From assembly GCA_964607965.1 (NCBI GenBank), contig CAZSMH010000001.1:34160-98159 (forward strand): a stretch of 64,000 bases of DNA. Direction: 5' to 3'. The stretch is from SZUA-584 sp964607965. GTDB lineage: Bacteria; Bacillota; Clostridia; Christensenellales; SZUA-584. Position 1 is the stretch's first letter, and every line of letters begins with the position of its first letter. Below, piece after piece: positions 17,955-26,275 of the stretch. The notes beneath the pieces were generated by a model. It was not told the DNA's origin. It saw only the letters and a program-made list of their open reading frames with translations, and ran no database searches. The position numbers were made by a program, and so were the translations under genes.

Positions 17955-18596
17955 GTGCGGTTAGAAAAAATCGTAAAAATCGGCGAATTGTTAGAGTTTA
18001 ATATTAACGGAAAGACTTACAGGACAAAACTTCAGGATATTAACGGCGATTTGTTTACTGTGTTTAATCCTACGGATAGGGGAATTCCGGTACCGATTTC
18101 GCAGCAAGATATAATCAATGTAAGATTTTATCGCACTTCCGGAGTATTTGTTTTTGATGCGCAGATGCAGGAGAGATTTACAAAAGGCAGATTACAGCTT
18201 TGCAGACTTTTGATTGCTTCGGAGGTTAAAAAATTTCAGAGGCGCCAAAGTTACAGACTTCCTATTGTACTTCGGGTTTTGATTTGGCGTGTGGATGACG
18301 AGGAACAAAAAAAGTATAAGGCGAAAACAGTTGATATATCGGAACACGGCATACTTCTCACCTGTTATGACGTATTTCCAAAAGGGACTAAGCTGTGTGC
18401 TGAAATTAATATGACAGATAAGGAAAAGAGAATATTTGAAGCGGAGGTACTACGTTGTGAGCAGCCGTTCAATGACAGCGAGCCTAAAAAGATGGTGTTG
18501 ATGTATATTAACATATCGGAAAGCGACAGAAATTATCTGGGGCGTTTTATTATGCGGCAGCAGATACTAGCACGAAAAAAGGGTACCAGGATGTGA
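17955..18596 (+). CDS. PilZ/YcgR-type cyclic-di-GMP-binding flagellar brake protein
   Basis: The 213-residue protein has a YcgR-type N-terminal beta domain (1-90) and a PilZ domain. The c-di-GMP contacts are visible: the RRQSYR motif (R97-x3-R101) and DISEHG (D127-x-S-x-x-G132). YcgR-type proteins (DgrA/YpfA in Bacillus) slow the motor or block MotA when c-di-GMP is high. The start is GTG at 17955 with AAGGAG upstream. Its position between flhG and sigD matches other Firmicutes. Confidence 0.9.
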   Translation: MRLEKIVKIGELLEFNINGKTYRTKLQDINGDLFTVFNPTDRGIPVPISQQDIINVRFYRTSGVFVFDAQMQERFTKGRLQLCRLLIASEVKKFQRRQSYRLPIVLRVLIWRVDDEEQKKYKAKTVDISEHGILLTCYDVFPKGTKLCAEINMTDKEKRIFEAEVLRCEQPFNDSEPKKMVLMYINISESDRNYLGRFIMRQQILARKKGTRM

Positions 18597-18600
18597 AAAG

Positions 18601-19374
18601 ATGAACACTGAACAAAGCGCACAGCGGCTATGGCAAAAATATGACAGAGAAAGAACGCTGGAAAATAAGAACGAATTGGTGCTGCACTATCTTCCGCAGG
18701 TCAAAAGCATTGTACTGCGGCTTATGCCTATTTATAAAGCATACAGCAACTATGACGATATGTTAAGCTGCGGCATACTCGGACTTATGGATGCTATCGA
18801 AAAGTATGATACCAAACGCGATGTTAAATTTGAATACTACGCAGCAATGAGAATAAAAGGAGAGATTATAGACAATATACGGAAACAAGACTGGGCGCCG
18901 TCCAGCCTGCGGCGCAAAATAAAGGCGATAAGCCAAGCGTACTATGATTTAGAAAACCGTTATAATCGGGAGCCTACTGATAAAGAGGTGGCTGATTATC
19001 TTAATATCGATGAGGATGATCTTTTCAGCACACTTGGAAAATCACAAATGTTCAACATCATTCATTTTGAAGAACTGATTCAAAACGATGCTGTTTGGGA
19101 ACTTGGCATACAGAGCCAGGGACTATCTCCCGAAGAGGAAGTGGAAAGCCGTGAGATGGTGCATATACTCGGGGATTTGATTGATAACCTTCCTGAAAAA
19201 GAAAAGCTTGTTATAACGCTGTATTATTATGAGGAAATGACTTTAAAAGAAGTGGCTGCTGTTATTGGGGTGTCGGAATCCCGGATATCACAGATACACT
19301 CCAAAGCAGTGATGAGACTTAGGTCGAAAATGCAGTTTGTCGGGGTATACGAGAACGCAAAGGCACGCGGATAA
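18601..19374 (+). CDS. sigD: Flagellar sigma factor sigma-28 (SigD/FliA)
   Basis: The 257-residue protein has sigma-70 region 2 (YDDMLSCGILGLMDAIEKYD and IRKQDWAPSSLRRKIK, the FliA/WhiG-type segment), region 3, and region 4 with LKEVAAVIGVSESRISQIHS. It recognises TAAA-N15-GCCGATA promoters, of which three good examples are seen at 20074, 27499 (complement) and 49396. FlgM, encoded downstream, is its anti-sigma factor. It starts 4 bases after the PilZ gene. Confidence 0.96.
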   Translation: MNTEQSAQRLWQKYDRERTLENKNELVLHYLPQVKSIVLRLMPIYKAYSNYDDMLSCGILGLMDAIEKYDTKRDVKFEYYAAMRIKGEIIDNIRKQDWAPSSLRRKIKAISQAYYDLENRYNREPTDKEVADYLNIDEDDLFSTLGKSQMFNIIHFEELIQNDAVWELGIQSQGLSPEEEVESREMVHILGDLIDNLPEKEKLVITLYYYEEMTLKEVAAVIGVSESRISQIHSKAVMRLRSKMQFVGVYENAKARG

Positions 19375-19394
19375 AATCAAGGGGTGTTGTTGAT

Positions 19395-20057
19395 ATGGGT
19401 ATTACTGAATACGCTTTTGTTACATATGTATTCATATTGCTGTGTTTTGGTATATGGCTGTATGGAAAGTTTATACATGCTACACATAGAAAAAGCTCAA
19501 AAAAACAAGGCGGTGACTATGAAAAAGAGCAAAGACTTTTTAAGCTGTATCAGAACATTGAAGATATGCTTGCAAGCTTTGAAGAATTTGCAGACGAGGC
19601 TCGTGCGGATATTGAACTGAAAAAATCAGAGATAAAAGAAATGCTTGACGAGACAAAACATATCAGCAAGACTGCACAAAATGTAGAATCGACCGATGTT
19701 TTTTTAAAGTCTAGCGTGTCGGAAACGCTTCCGGAGGTGACCGCCGCTAACGCAGCTGCATTAGCGGCATATAAAGCTGCTGCCAATATTAAAATGGTGG
19801 CTGAGGCGGCACTTGAAACACCGGAAGAAAAAGCGGATATTAATGAAAAGGTTGCTGATAACGATAAAGAGCAGGGGACAGAAAAAAACAGTGTTGTCGC
19901 TAACGGGTTGTCATCGCTTGAGAGAGTACAGCTTAAAATACCCGACAAAGTTGCGGAAATGAGTGCGAAGGGCATTGATATTAACGATATTGCCAAGCAG
20001 CTTAATATTTCCGTGCGCGAGGTAGCGCTTGCAATGAAAATAAAGAAAGTACAATAA
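19395..20057 (+). CDS. Membrane-anchored coiled-coil protein with C-terminal HTH-like segment (DUF6115-like)
   Basis: The 220-residue protein has one N-terminal membrane helix (about 7-26), a charged coiled coil (about 45-100), an Ala- and Glu-rich linker, and a short C-terminal helix-turn-helix-like stretch (GIDINDIAKQLNISVREVALAM). An AAGGGGTG site precedes ATG 19395. Genes of this layout, like Bacillus ylxL, often follow sigD. In Bacillus that neighbour modulates SigD, so a similar role is possible but unproven. The HTH-like end could bind protein rather than DNA. Confidence 0.6.
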   Translation: MGITEYAFVTYVFILLCFGIWLYGKFIHATHRKSSKKQGGDYEKEQRLFKLYQNIEDMLASFEEFADEARADIELKKSEIKEMLDETKHISKTAQNVESTDVFLKSSVSETLPEVTAANAAALAAYKAAANIKMVAEAALETPEEKADINEKVADNDKEQGTEKNSVVANGLSSLERVQLKIPDKVAEMSAKGIDINDIAKQLNISVREVALAMKIKKVQ

Positions 20058-20073
20058 CTGCTTAACAAAAACC

Positions 20074-20101
20074 TAAAGTGGAGTTGAGGTTTTGCCGATA
20101 A
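20074..20101 (+). promoter_or_regulatory. Sigma-28 promoter of the late flagellar genes
   Basis: TAAA (20074-20077, in TAAAG) and GCCGATAA (20094-20101) are separated by 16 bases. Both boxes match the FliA/SigD consensus. Transcription should begin near 20108, just at the GAGGTGG ribosome-binding site of the first rod gene. It should drive the two rod genes, yvyF, flgM, flgN, flgK, flgL, fliW and csrA. Confidence 0.8.
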
Positions 20102-20119
20102 GAATTATGAGGTGGTTAA

Positions 20120-20875
20120 ATGCTCAGAAGCTTTTATATTGCAGGCACAGGCATGTTGGCTCAAAGAGCCAGAATGAATGTCTTGACGAATAATATAACT
20201 AACATAGATACAACAGGTTATAAAAAAGATGCGATTGTCTCCCGATCGTTTGCAGATTTGTTAATACAGAACAAAAAGGATCCGTACTTGCTTAATAAAT
20301 CAGCATTAATAGGTCCGCAGAATACCGGAGCCCATGTAGATATTATTGCAACCGTATTTTCTCAGGGAGATCTTGAGGAAACAAGGCGGCAAACGGATTT
20401 GGCGCTGGAGGGGCAGGGCTTTTTTACAGTACAGACTAATGAGGGGAACAGATATACCCGTGACGGCAGTTTTTCCGTAGGAAATGACGGTTGCCTTATA
20501 ACCGGCGACGGCTGTTATGTATCTGGATATAACGGAAGAATATATGTGGGCCACGGCTCGTTTGCTGTTGACACACTGGGAAATGTGACCGTAGATGGAC
20601 AAATAACAGACAGACTAAGAATCGTTGATTTTGATGATTTATCCGGGCTTAGGAAAACAGGCGAGAATCTGTATGCCAATTACTCGAATCAGCCGGTCAG
20701 ACAGGCACAAAACGTTAAGGTTATGCAAGGATATCTTGAGGTTTCAAATGTTAACATGGCGGACGAAGTAGTAAACATGGTTGAAGTAAACCGCGCTTTT
20801 GAGATGAATCAGCGGGTGCTTAGGATAATTGATGAATCACTGTCAAAGTCAGTTAACGAAGTAGGAAGGGTATAG
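20120..20875 (+). CDS. Flagellar distal-rod-type protein (FlgG/FlgF family, FlhO-like)
   Basis: The 251-residue protein has the rod N-terminus GMLAQRARMNVLTNNITNIDTTGYKK, the middle motif QTDLALEGQGFFTV, and the C-terminal VNMVEVNRAFEMNQRVL. It is one of two neighbouring rod proteins, matching flhO-flhP in Bacillus. They build the distal rod. The gene sits 12-19 bases from the sigma-28 start site, so in this organism these rod genes appear to be late. Confidence 0.9.
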   Translation: MLRSFYIAGTGMLAQRARMNVLTNNITNIDTTGYKKDAIVSRSFADLLIQNKKDPYLLNKSALIGPQNTGAHVDIIATVFSQGDLEETRRQTDLALEGQGFFTVQTNEGNRYTRDGSFSVGNDGCLITGDGCYVSGYNGRIYVGHGSFAVDTLGNVTVDGQITDRLRIVDFDDLSGLRKTGENLYANYSNQPVRQAQNVKVMQGYLEVSNVNMADEVVNMVEVNRAFEMNQRVLRIIDESLSKSVNEVGRV

Positions 20876-20876
20876 G

Positions 20877-21638
20877 GTGGTCGGAATGCAGACTTTATAC
20901 GCGGCAGGGCTTGGCGTTAAGATGCAGCAGCATCGTGTGGGTGTAATCGCAAACAATATTGCGAATATAAATACTGCAGGATTCAAAAGCCAGCGGGTCA
21001 GCTTTAAAGATGCGCTGTATACTGAATTGATAAATCCCGCAGACACGGCGAGTACCGAAAATCTGCAGCAGGGTACGGGTGTTTTGATAGTCTCCACTTC
21101 CAGGGATTTTTCCTTTGGGAATCCGCTTAATACCGGCAATTCTCTTGACTTATATATTGACGGCAACGGGTTTTTTACAGTGGCCGACAGCGACGGTGAA
21201 ATAATGTATACGCGCAATGGGTGTTTCGGCGTTTCCAGCGAAGCGGACGGTCGTTATCTGGTAACCGCGCAAGGAAATTACATTCTGGATACCGACAATA
21301 ACCGTATAAGCGTACCTTTGAATACGGATCAGATTACGGTCAGTCCGGAGGGATTGATAGCATTTGACGGTGTTTCAGCTGCAACTTTGCGGATAGTTGA
21401 TTTTATGAACAAAGAAGGATTGCTGGCACAGGGAAACGGATGCTATATCGAGACGGAAGTGTCCGGACCGCCCGTGGCCTCGGAGGCACAAATATCGCAG
21501 GGGGTTATGGAGTCTTCAAATGTTGATTTGGCTGTTGAACTATCAAGATTGATTCGTGCCCAAAGAGCGTTTTCGCTTGCAGGAAGGGCTGTGAGCATAT
21601 GGGATCAGATGGCGTCAAACGCTAACAATATAAGATAA
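20877..21638 (+). CDS. Flagellar distal-rod-type protein (FlgG/FlgF family, FlhP-like)
   Basis: The 253-residue protein has GVIANNIANINTAGFKSQRV, GNSLDLYIDGNGFFTV and the C-terminal VDLAVELSRLIRAQRAFSLAGRAV. It is a paralogue of the preceding rod protein. GTG 20877 (AGGAAGGG upstream) and ATG 20886 (GGGTGG upstream) are both plausible starts. Only one base separates it from the preceding stop. Confidence 0.9.
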   Translation: MVGMQTLYAAGLGVKMQQHRVGVIANNIANINTAGFKSQRVSFKDALYTELINPADTASTENLQQGTGVLIVSTSRDFSFGNPLNTGNSLDLYIDGNGFFTVADSDGEIMYTRNGCFGVSSEADGRYLVTAQGNYILDTDNNRISVPLNTDQITVSPEGLIAFDGVSAATLRIVDFMNKEGLLAQGNGCYIETEVSGPPVASEAQISQGVMESSNVDLAVELSRLIRAQRAFSLAGRAVSIWDQMASNANNIR

Positions 21639-21654
21639 ATACAAGGAGGCATAA

Positions 21655-22062
21655 ATGGACTCTCGGCTTAAGCAATGTAACATATGCAACAAGTTGTTTT
21701 ATTCGTTCGGGGCGGGTAATTGTCCTGAATGCACCGAAAAGACGGAAAAAGATTTTGAAAAGGTGAGAGATTATATATACGAGAACCAAAATGCCAACGT
21801 TGTTGAGATATCGCAGAAAACAGGCGTTTCTGAGAAAGCAATACTATCATATTTGAAAGATGGACGCCTGACAATAGCAGAAGACAACGGGCTGCTGCTG
21901 TGTGAGAATTGCAGCCGATCTATACCAACAGGCCGTTACTGCAAGGAATGCAGCAGAATGCTGGAGTATGATTTAAAAGGAGCATATGTAGCCCCCGAGG
22001 ACAGAAAAAAAGGCAGCGCAAAAGGGTTGGGCAAAATGCATATTGATTATTATGATAAATAA
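21655..22062 (+). CDS. YvyF-type flagellar operon protein, zinc-ribbon and HTH
   Basis: The 135-residue protein has two Cys-pair clusters, CNICNKLF...CPEC at the start and CENCSRSIPTGRYCKEC near residues 80-100, with a helix-turn-helix-like region between (VVEISQKTGVSEKAILSYLK). This is the YvyF layout. In Bacillus yvyF precedes flgM, as here. Its function is not settled; FlhB/FliT-type roles have been discussed, and a zinc-dependent regulator is plausible. AAGGAGG precedes the ATG. Confidence 0.85.
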   Translation: MDSRLKQCNICNKLFYSFGAGNCPECTEKTEKDFEKVRDYIYENQNANVVEISQKTGVSEKAILSYLKDGRLTIAEDNGLLLCENCSRSIPTGRYCKECSRMLEYDLKGAYVAPEDRKKGSAKGLGKMHIDYYDK

Positions 22063-22089
22063 ATATTTATATATATGAGGTGAAAGACT

Positions 22090-22365
22090 GTGAGAATTGA
22101 TTCAATATCCCCGAAGGATTTGCTTAGGCAGTATACGCATATTAGGGAAAACAAGCCGGCCCCGGCAGCCTCGCCCGGTACGGACAGGGCTGAAATAACA
22201 GACGGCGCTAAAATGTTTTCCAATGCGCTTAAGGAAACGATGAATATGATGGAGGTGCGGTCTTCCGAGGAACTCGAACATATCAATCAAGTTGCGGAGC
22301 AAATCAAAAACGATACTTATTCGGTTCCGGGGATAAAGGTGGCAGAAAAGATATTAGGTAAATAG
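22090..22365 (+). CDS. flgM: Anti-sigma-28 factor FlgM
   Basis: The 91-residue protein is disordered at the N-terminus and ends with the FlgM helix AEQIKNDTYSVPGIKVAEKIL, the SigD-binding region. FlgM holds SigD inactive until the hook is complete and FlgM is exported. The start is GTG at 22090 with GAGGTGAAAG upstream. Its gene is under the sigma-28 promoter at 20074, giving a feedback loop. Confidence 0.93.
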   Translation: MRIDSISPKDLLRQYTHIRENKPAPAASPGTDRAEITDGAKMFSNALKETMNMMEVRSSEELEHINQVAEQIKNDTYSVPGIKVAEKILGK

Positions 22366-22398
22366 CAGCATCAGTTTTATATGAAAGGAGGCATTATT

Positions 22399-22905
22399 GT
22401 GGACCGGCTGATAACAGCGCTTCAAGCGGTATTGAAGCAAGAGACAAAAGAATATAGTTTAATTCTTGCACTGGCCGGAGAAAAAAAAGAAAGCCTGCTT
22501 AAAAATGATGTTGCAGAGCTTGAGCGTATTGTTGCAAAAGAATGGGTGGTACTTAAAAAAATAAAGCAGCTTGAGACCGAACGCGAAGGTTTGATTGGCA
22601 AAATAGCAGCTTTATGCCGTATGCCCCGCGATACGCTGCGCCTTGAGCATATAATGGATGTATTAGATGATGATATAAAGCAGGATTTTAAACGCATCAA
22701 AAAGGAACTGGAGAGCGTATTGGAAGAGCTATCGGAACAAAATTTTGTTAACAAAGGGCTTATCGATACGCATCTTGCATACTCTGCTTTCTGCGTAAAT
22801 CTGCTGACCGGACATCTTAATAAAAAACTGGGTGTCTATTCGCACTCGGGCGTAATTATGGACAGGCATGAAACCGGCAATCTGTTGGTTGACCAAATGG
22901 TTTGA
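22399..22905 (+). CDS. flgN: Export chaperone FlgN
   Basis: The 168-residue protein is all helix, with the FlgN pattern KNDVAELERIVAKEWVVLKK followed by EREGLIGKI. FlgN escorts FlgK and FlgL to the export gate, and flgK and flgL follow directly. The frame is open from ATG 22381, but that ATG lies inside the AAAGGAGG site (22384-22391), which is 7 bases before GTG 22399, so GTG is the start. Confidence 0.9.
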   Translation: MDRLITALQAVLKQETKEYSLILALAGEKKESLLKNDVAELERIVAKEWVVLKKIKQLETEREGLIGKIAALCRMPRDTLRLEHIMDVLDDDIKQDFKRIKKELESVLEELSEQNFVNKGLIDTHLAYSAFCVNLLTGHLNKKLGVYSHSGVIMDRHETGNLLVDQMV

Positions 22906-22914
22906 GGTAATAAA

Positions 22915-24411
22915 ATGGCAAGTATGTTTTTCGGGTTAGAAATCTCAAAGTCAGCGTTGGCAGTAAGTCAGCGCTCTATCACTTTGACGGGACACAACAT
23001 TGCCAATGCAAATACTGTTGGGTATACCCGCCAGCGCATATTGCAGCAGGCGATAGATCCGAACCTTGCACCGTCACATATCGCTAACGATAAAAGAGCG
23101 ATTATTGGCGGCGGCGTTGAAACCTGTGTTATAGATCAGATTCGCAGTGATTACATTGACAGGCAGTACCGTAAGGAAAACGCATCGCTTGGATATTGGA
23201 GTACCCGCGCTGAGGAACTGCAGTATGTCGAATCTATTCTAAACGAACTTTCAGACAGCAGCATTTCGGCTGCCATGAAAGACTTTTTCAATAGTGTCAG
23301 CGAACTTTCAATGGACCCGGTGAATGAAGAGATTCGTACAAATGTTCAGCAGAACGCCTTGAAAATGATAGATACATTCGGTCATTATTACAAGGGTCTG
23401 GTTGACTTGCAGGTCACATATAACGAATCTATGAATGCTGTCGTGCAGGATATAAACGACCTGCTGACAAGCATAGCAGGCTATAACAAGCAGGTTTACG
23501 CATACGAACTGTCCGGGCAGAAGGCCAATGACCTTCGTGATAAGCGCAACGTATTGCTCGACCAGCTTTCGGAGCTTGTTGGGATAACATACGAAGAGGA
23601 TTCTAACGGTTATTTTATTGTAAACTGCGACGGCGTTGAACTGATAAATCACGTTACGGTAACGCTGCTGGAAACCCAGCCAGTGCTTACCGGAGAAGTG
23701 TCAGGTTCGCCGGATTTCTATGAGATATATTACGAGGGTACGACAACGCCTTTTTCCTACAGCGACGGCGAACTGTATGCATACAAAATTCTGCGGGACG
23801 GTAACTCGCCGGATGATGTCGGTATACCTTATATTCTGCAGAACCTGAACAAGCTTGCAAGATACATGGCTGAGGCGTTCAACGATGTTCATAGTGGCGG
23901 ATATACAATGCCGTACGGGGCACAGCCGTCCCAGACAGGTATCAACTTTTTTGACGTGCCTGCAGGCGGTTACGGCGACATCACAGCCGGGACACTGGAT
24001 TTGTCGGCACAGATACTGGCGAATGTCAATAACATTGCAGCCTCCGGTGTATTTATTGATCCTAGTGCTGCAAACCCGGAGAAGGGCAATAATGAAAATG
24101 CGCTGGCATTATCCGCGCTTTCGACAAGAATGGATATACCCGGCGTAGGCAACTTTGAGAACTACTTAAAAAGCACCACTGTAGAAATAGCGTTAGTAAG
24201 CTCTACGAGTCAGAAAATGACTTATAGCCAGAAAACGATTGTAGACAATCTTGAAAACCGGCGGCAGTCGGTTTCCGGAGTGTCGCTTGATGAGGAAATG
24301 GTTCAGATGATTACATATCAGCACGCGTATGCGGCCGCCTCACGTGTTTTAACCGCGATTGACGAGGCGCTTGATGTGCTGATAAACCGGACAGGCCTAG
24401 TTGGCCGTTAG
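22915..24411 (+). CDS. flgK: Hook-filament junction protein FlgK
   Basis: The 498-residue protein has the N-terminal SQRSITLTGHNIANANTVGY and the C-terminal SGVSLDEEMVQMITYQHAYA, followed by AASRVLTAIDEALDVL, the FlgK/hook-type ends. It forms the first junction ring between hook and filament. A GAGG site lies 8 bases before the ATG. It lies between its chaperone gene flgN and flgL. Confidence 0.96.
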   Translation: MASMFFGLEISKSALAVSQRSITLTGHNIANANTVGYTRQRILQQAIDPNLAPSHIANDKRAIIGGGVETCVIDQIRSDYIDRQYRKENASLGYWSTRAEELQYVESILNELSDSSISAAMKDFFNSVSELSMDPVNEEIRTNVQQNALKMIDTFGHYYKGLVDLQVTYNESMNAVVQDINDLLTSIAGYNKQVYAYELSGQKANDLRDKRNVLLDQLSELVGITYEEDSNGYFIVNCDGVELINHVTVTLLETQPVLTGEVSGSPDFYEIYYEGTTTPFSYSDGELYAYKILRDGNSPDDVGIPYILQNLNKLARYMAEAFNDVHSGGYTMPYGAQPSQTGINFFDVPAGGYGDITAGTLDLSAQILANVNNIAASGVFIDPSAANPEKGNNENALALSALSTRMDIPGVGNFENYLKSTTVEIALVSSTSQKMTYSQKTIVDNLENRRQSVSGVSLDEEMVQMITYQHAYAAASRVLTAIDEALDVLINRTGLVGR

Positions 24412-24431
24412 CCGTAAAGGAGGCAATTATT

Positions 24432-25367
24432 ATGCGCGTGACAAGCGGCATGATGCTTAGCGGGTATTTAAAGAATTTAAACAATAATATGTCTGAATTG
24501 AATAAACTGCAAAACCAGATGGCAACGGGCAAACGGATTACCAAGCCTTCGGATGATCCTATCGGGGTTATATCCAGCATGCAGACCCGCGTAAAAATCT
24601 ATAAAAGCGAACAGTATAAAAAAAATGTAGAAAAATCGCTGACATGGCTTGAGCTGACAGAATCTTCGGTTCTTGAACTCAATGATATGCTCAAGACGGC
24701 TTATGAAAAAGCTGTGTACATGAGCAATGATTATTTATCTGCTGAGGATAAAGCTGCGACGGCGGAACAAATAGGGCAGCTGCGCGACCATGTTTTAAAT
24801 ATTGGCAATGCGAAATCGGGCGATAAATATATTTTCGGCGGCTATAATGTTACTTCTCCGCCATTTGTTTTGGACGCAACGGGCAATATTTTGTACAATG
24901 GGTATGATCTAACCGATGAGTCAAACCCTGCCCTGTTAGCCGAGGATGAAGCTTCCATACAATATGAAATCGGTTTCGACGTTATAATGGATATATCAAC
25001 GACAGGAACGCAGCTTTTTGGTATGGGCGAAAATAACGTTTACACGGTGCTCGATGATTTTTACACTGCGCTGAAAAACGATGCTTCAGGCGAAGAAATT
25101 TCACAGTTTATAAAAAAACTGCAGGACTGCCAGACGCATGTAATGTCTGTTGATGTGAGCGTAGGCGGGCGAGTCAACCGCTTAGAGCTTATACAAAACC
25201 GCTTTGAAGATGATGTATATATATACGAAGCGATAAAATCGAAAATTGAAGATGTTGACCAGGCCGAAGCTATAATGAATTATAAGATGGCGGAATTTGT
25301 ATATACGGCAGCGCTTCAGGTAGGCAACAATATAGTTCAGACTTCGCTTATCAATTTTCTAAAGTAG
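24432..25367 (+). CDS. flgL: Hook-filament junction protein FlgL
   Basis: The 311-residue protein has a flagellin-like N-terminus (NKLQNQMATGKRITKPSDDP) and C-terminus (QAEAIMNYKMAEFVYTAALQ). It is the second junction protein, touching the filament. AAAGGAGG precedes the ATG. It follows flgK as usual. Confidence 0.95.
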   Translation: MRVTSGMMLSGYLKNLNNNMSELNKLQNQMATGKRITKPSDDPIGVISSMQTRVKIYKSEQYKKNVEKSLTWLELTESSVLELNDMLKTAYEKAVYMSNDYLSAEDKAATAEQIGQLRDHVLNIGNAKSGDKYIFGGYNVTSPPFVLDATGNILYNGYDLTDESNPALLAEDEASIQYEIGFDVIMDISTTGTQLFGMGENNVYTVLDDFYTALKNDASGEEISQFIKKLQDCQTHVMSVDVSVGGRVNRLELIQNRFEDDVYIYEAIKSKIEDVDQAEAIMNYKMAEFVYTAALQVGNNIVQTSLINFLK

Positions 25368-25390
25368 CGTGATGCAAAGGGGGGCTAAAT

Positions 25391-25876
25391 ATGCTCATTG
25401 AAACCGATAGATTCGGTTCTTTTGATACCAAGGATTCAAAGCTTATTGAATTTCCGCAGGGTTTGCCCGGGTTTGAGGAACTGCGTCAGTTTATTATTCT
25501 TGAGGTGCCGCAGACAAAACCCGTATACTGGCTGCAGTCAACGGAAAACAAATACATTGCTTTGCCTGTAATACTTTCGTTTGAGATAATGGATGATTAT
25601 TATATAGATATCCGTGAAAACGAGCTTGAGGAACTGCAGGTTGAAAGCCAGAACGATTTGCTGGTAATGAATGTTGTTGTGATTCCGGGTAAAATTGAAG
25701 AGATGACAGTAAATCTTGCCGCGCCCATTATTATTAATGCTGTGCGCGGTATAGGAAAGCAGATTATTATTGACGCAAAGACGATGCCTATTCGCTGGCC
25801 GGTATATGAGGCAATCATGAAGAGTCTTGACAAAGGAGGAGAGCAGGATGCTGGTGTTGTCGAGGAAAACGGGTGA
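25391..25876 (+). CDS. fliW: Flagellar assembly factor FliW
   Basis: The 161-residue protein has IEFPQGLPGFEELRQFII and the middle NDLLVMNVVVIPG and NLAAPIIIN, the FliW core. FliW binds CsrA and blocks it; rising free flagellin binds FliW and releases CsrA to stop flagellin translation. AAGGGGGG precedes the ATG. Its end overlaps csrA by 29 bases, so the two are translated together. Confidence 0.95.
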   Translation: MLIETDRFGSFDTKDSKLIEFPQGLPGFEELRQFIILEVPQTKPVYWLQSTENKYIALPVILSFEIMDDYYIDIRENELEELQVESQNDLLVMNVVVIPGKIEEMTVNLAAPIIINAVRGIGKQIIIDAKTMPIRWPVYEAIMKSLDKGGEQDAGVVEENG

Positions 25877-26054
25877 AGGAATCACGCTTAATCAGGACGT
25901 TGTGATAGAGATTTTATCAATTGAAGGGGATAGGGTTAAGATAGGTATAAACGCTCCTAAGGAAATGAGGATATTCCGTAAGGAGCTTTTGGATGAAACA
26001 GTAGATCTGAATCGAGCGGCGGCTAATACGCCGGCGATTTCTTTTGGCCGTTAA
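25848..26054 (+). CDS. csrA: Translational repressor CsrA
   Basis: The 68-residue protein starts MLVLSRKTGEGITLNQDVVI and has VKIGINAPKEMRIFRKEL, the complete CsrA fold with its RNA-contact ends. AAAGGAGG (25832-25839) is 8 bases before this ATG; an open frame extends upstream to 25827 but MLVLSRK is the invariant start. CsrA represses flagellin translation, and two likely binding sites lie in the flagellin leader at 27399-27429. Confidence 0.97.
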   Translation: MLVLSRKTGEGITLNQDVVIEILSIEGDRVKIGINAPKEMRIFRKELLDETVDLNRAAANTPAISFGR

Positions 26055-26079
26055 TTAATATTAAATACGAAAAACTAAG

Positions 26080-26109
26080 GCTCTCATGCAGCAGCGCGTG
26101 AGGGCTTTT
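26080..26109 (+). terminator. Terminator after csrA
   Basis: A 10-base-pair stem (GCTCTCATGC with GCGTGAGGGC, two G-U pairs) spans 26080-26105 and is followed by TTTT. It ends the long + strand block 26 bases past csrA. Confidence 0.7.
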
Positions 26110-26148
26110 GATATTCTCAAAAACGTAAAGACTGCGGCATGCAACCTA

Positions 26149-26171
26149 TACTGCAAAGCAGTAATTTTTTT
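26149..26171 (+). terminator. Second, back-up terminator after csrA
   Basis: TACTGC-AAA-GCAGTA (26149-26163) is followed by a run of seven Ts. The short stem alone is weak, but the T-tract is good. It probably catches read-through toward the oppositely oriented flagellin gene. Confidence 0.5.
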
Positions 26172-26199
26172 GCTTTGGCAAGCGGCTGCATAAATAAGA

Positions 26200-26229
26200 A
26201 ACTGCCGACCCGATTGCGAGCCGGCAGTT
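26200..26229 (-). terminator. Flagellin gene terminator
   Basis: On the minus strand AACTGCCGGCTCG pairs with CGGGTCGGCAGTT (13 pairs, G-U included), followed by TCTTATTTAT. It lies 47 bases beyond the flagellin stop. Confidence 0.75.
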
Positions 26230-26275
26230 CCTATTTTTAGACTGAGAGTCGGATGGACTCTGTGTGTGGCGCCGT

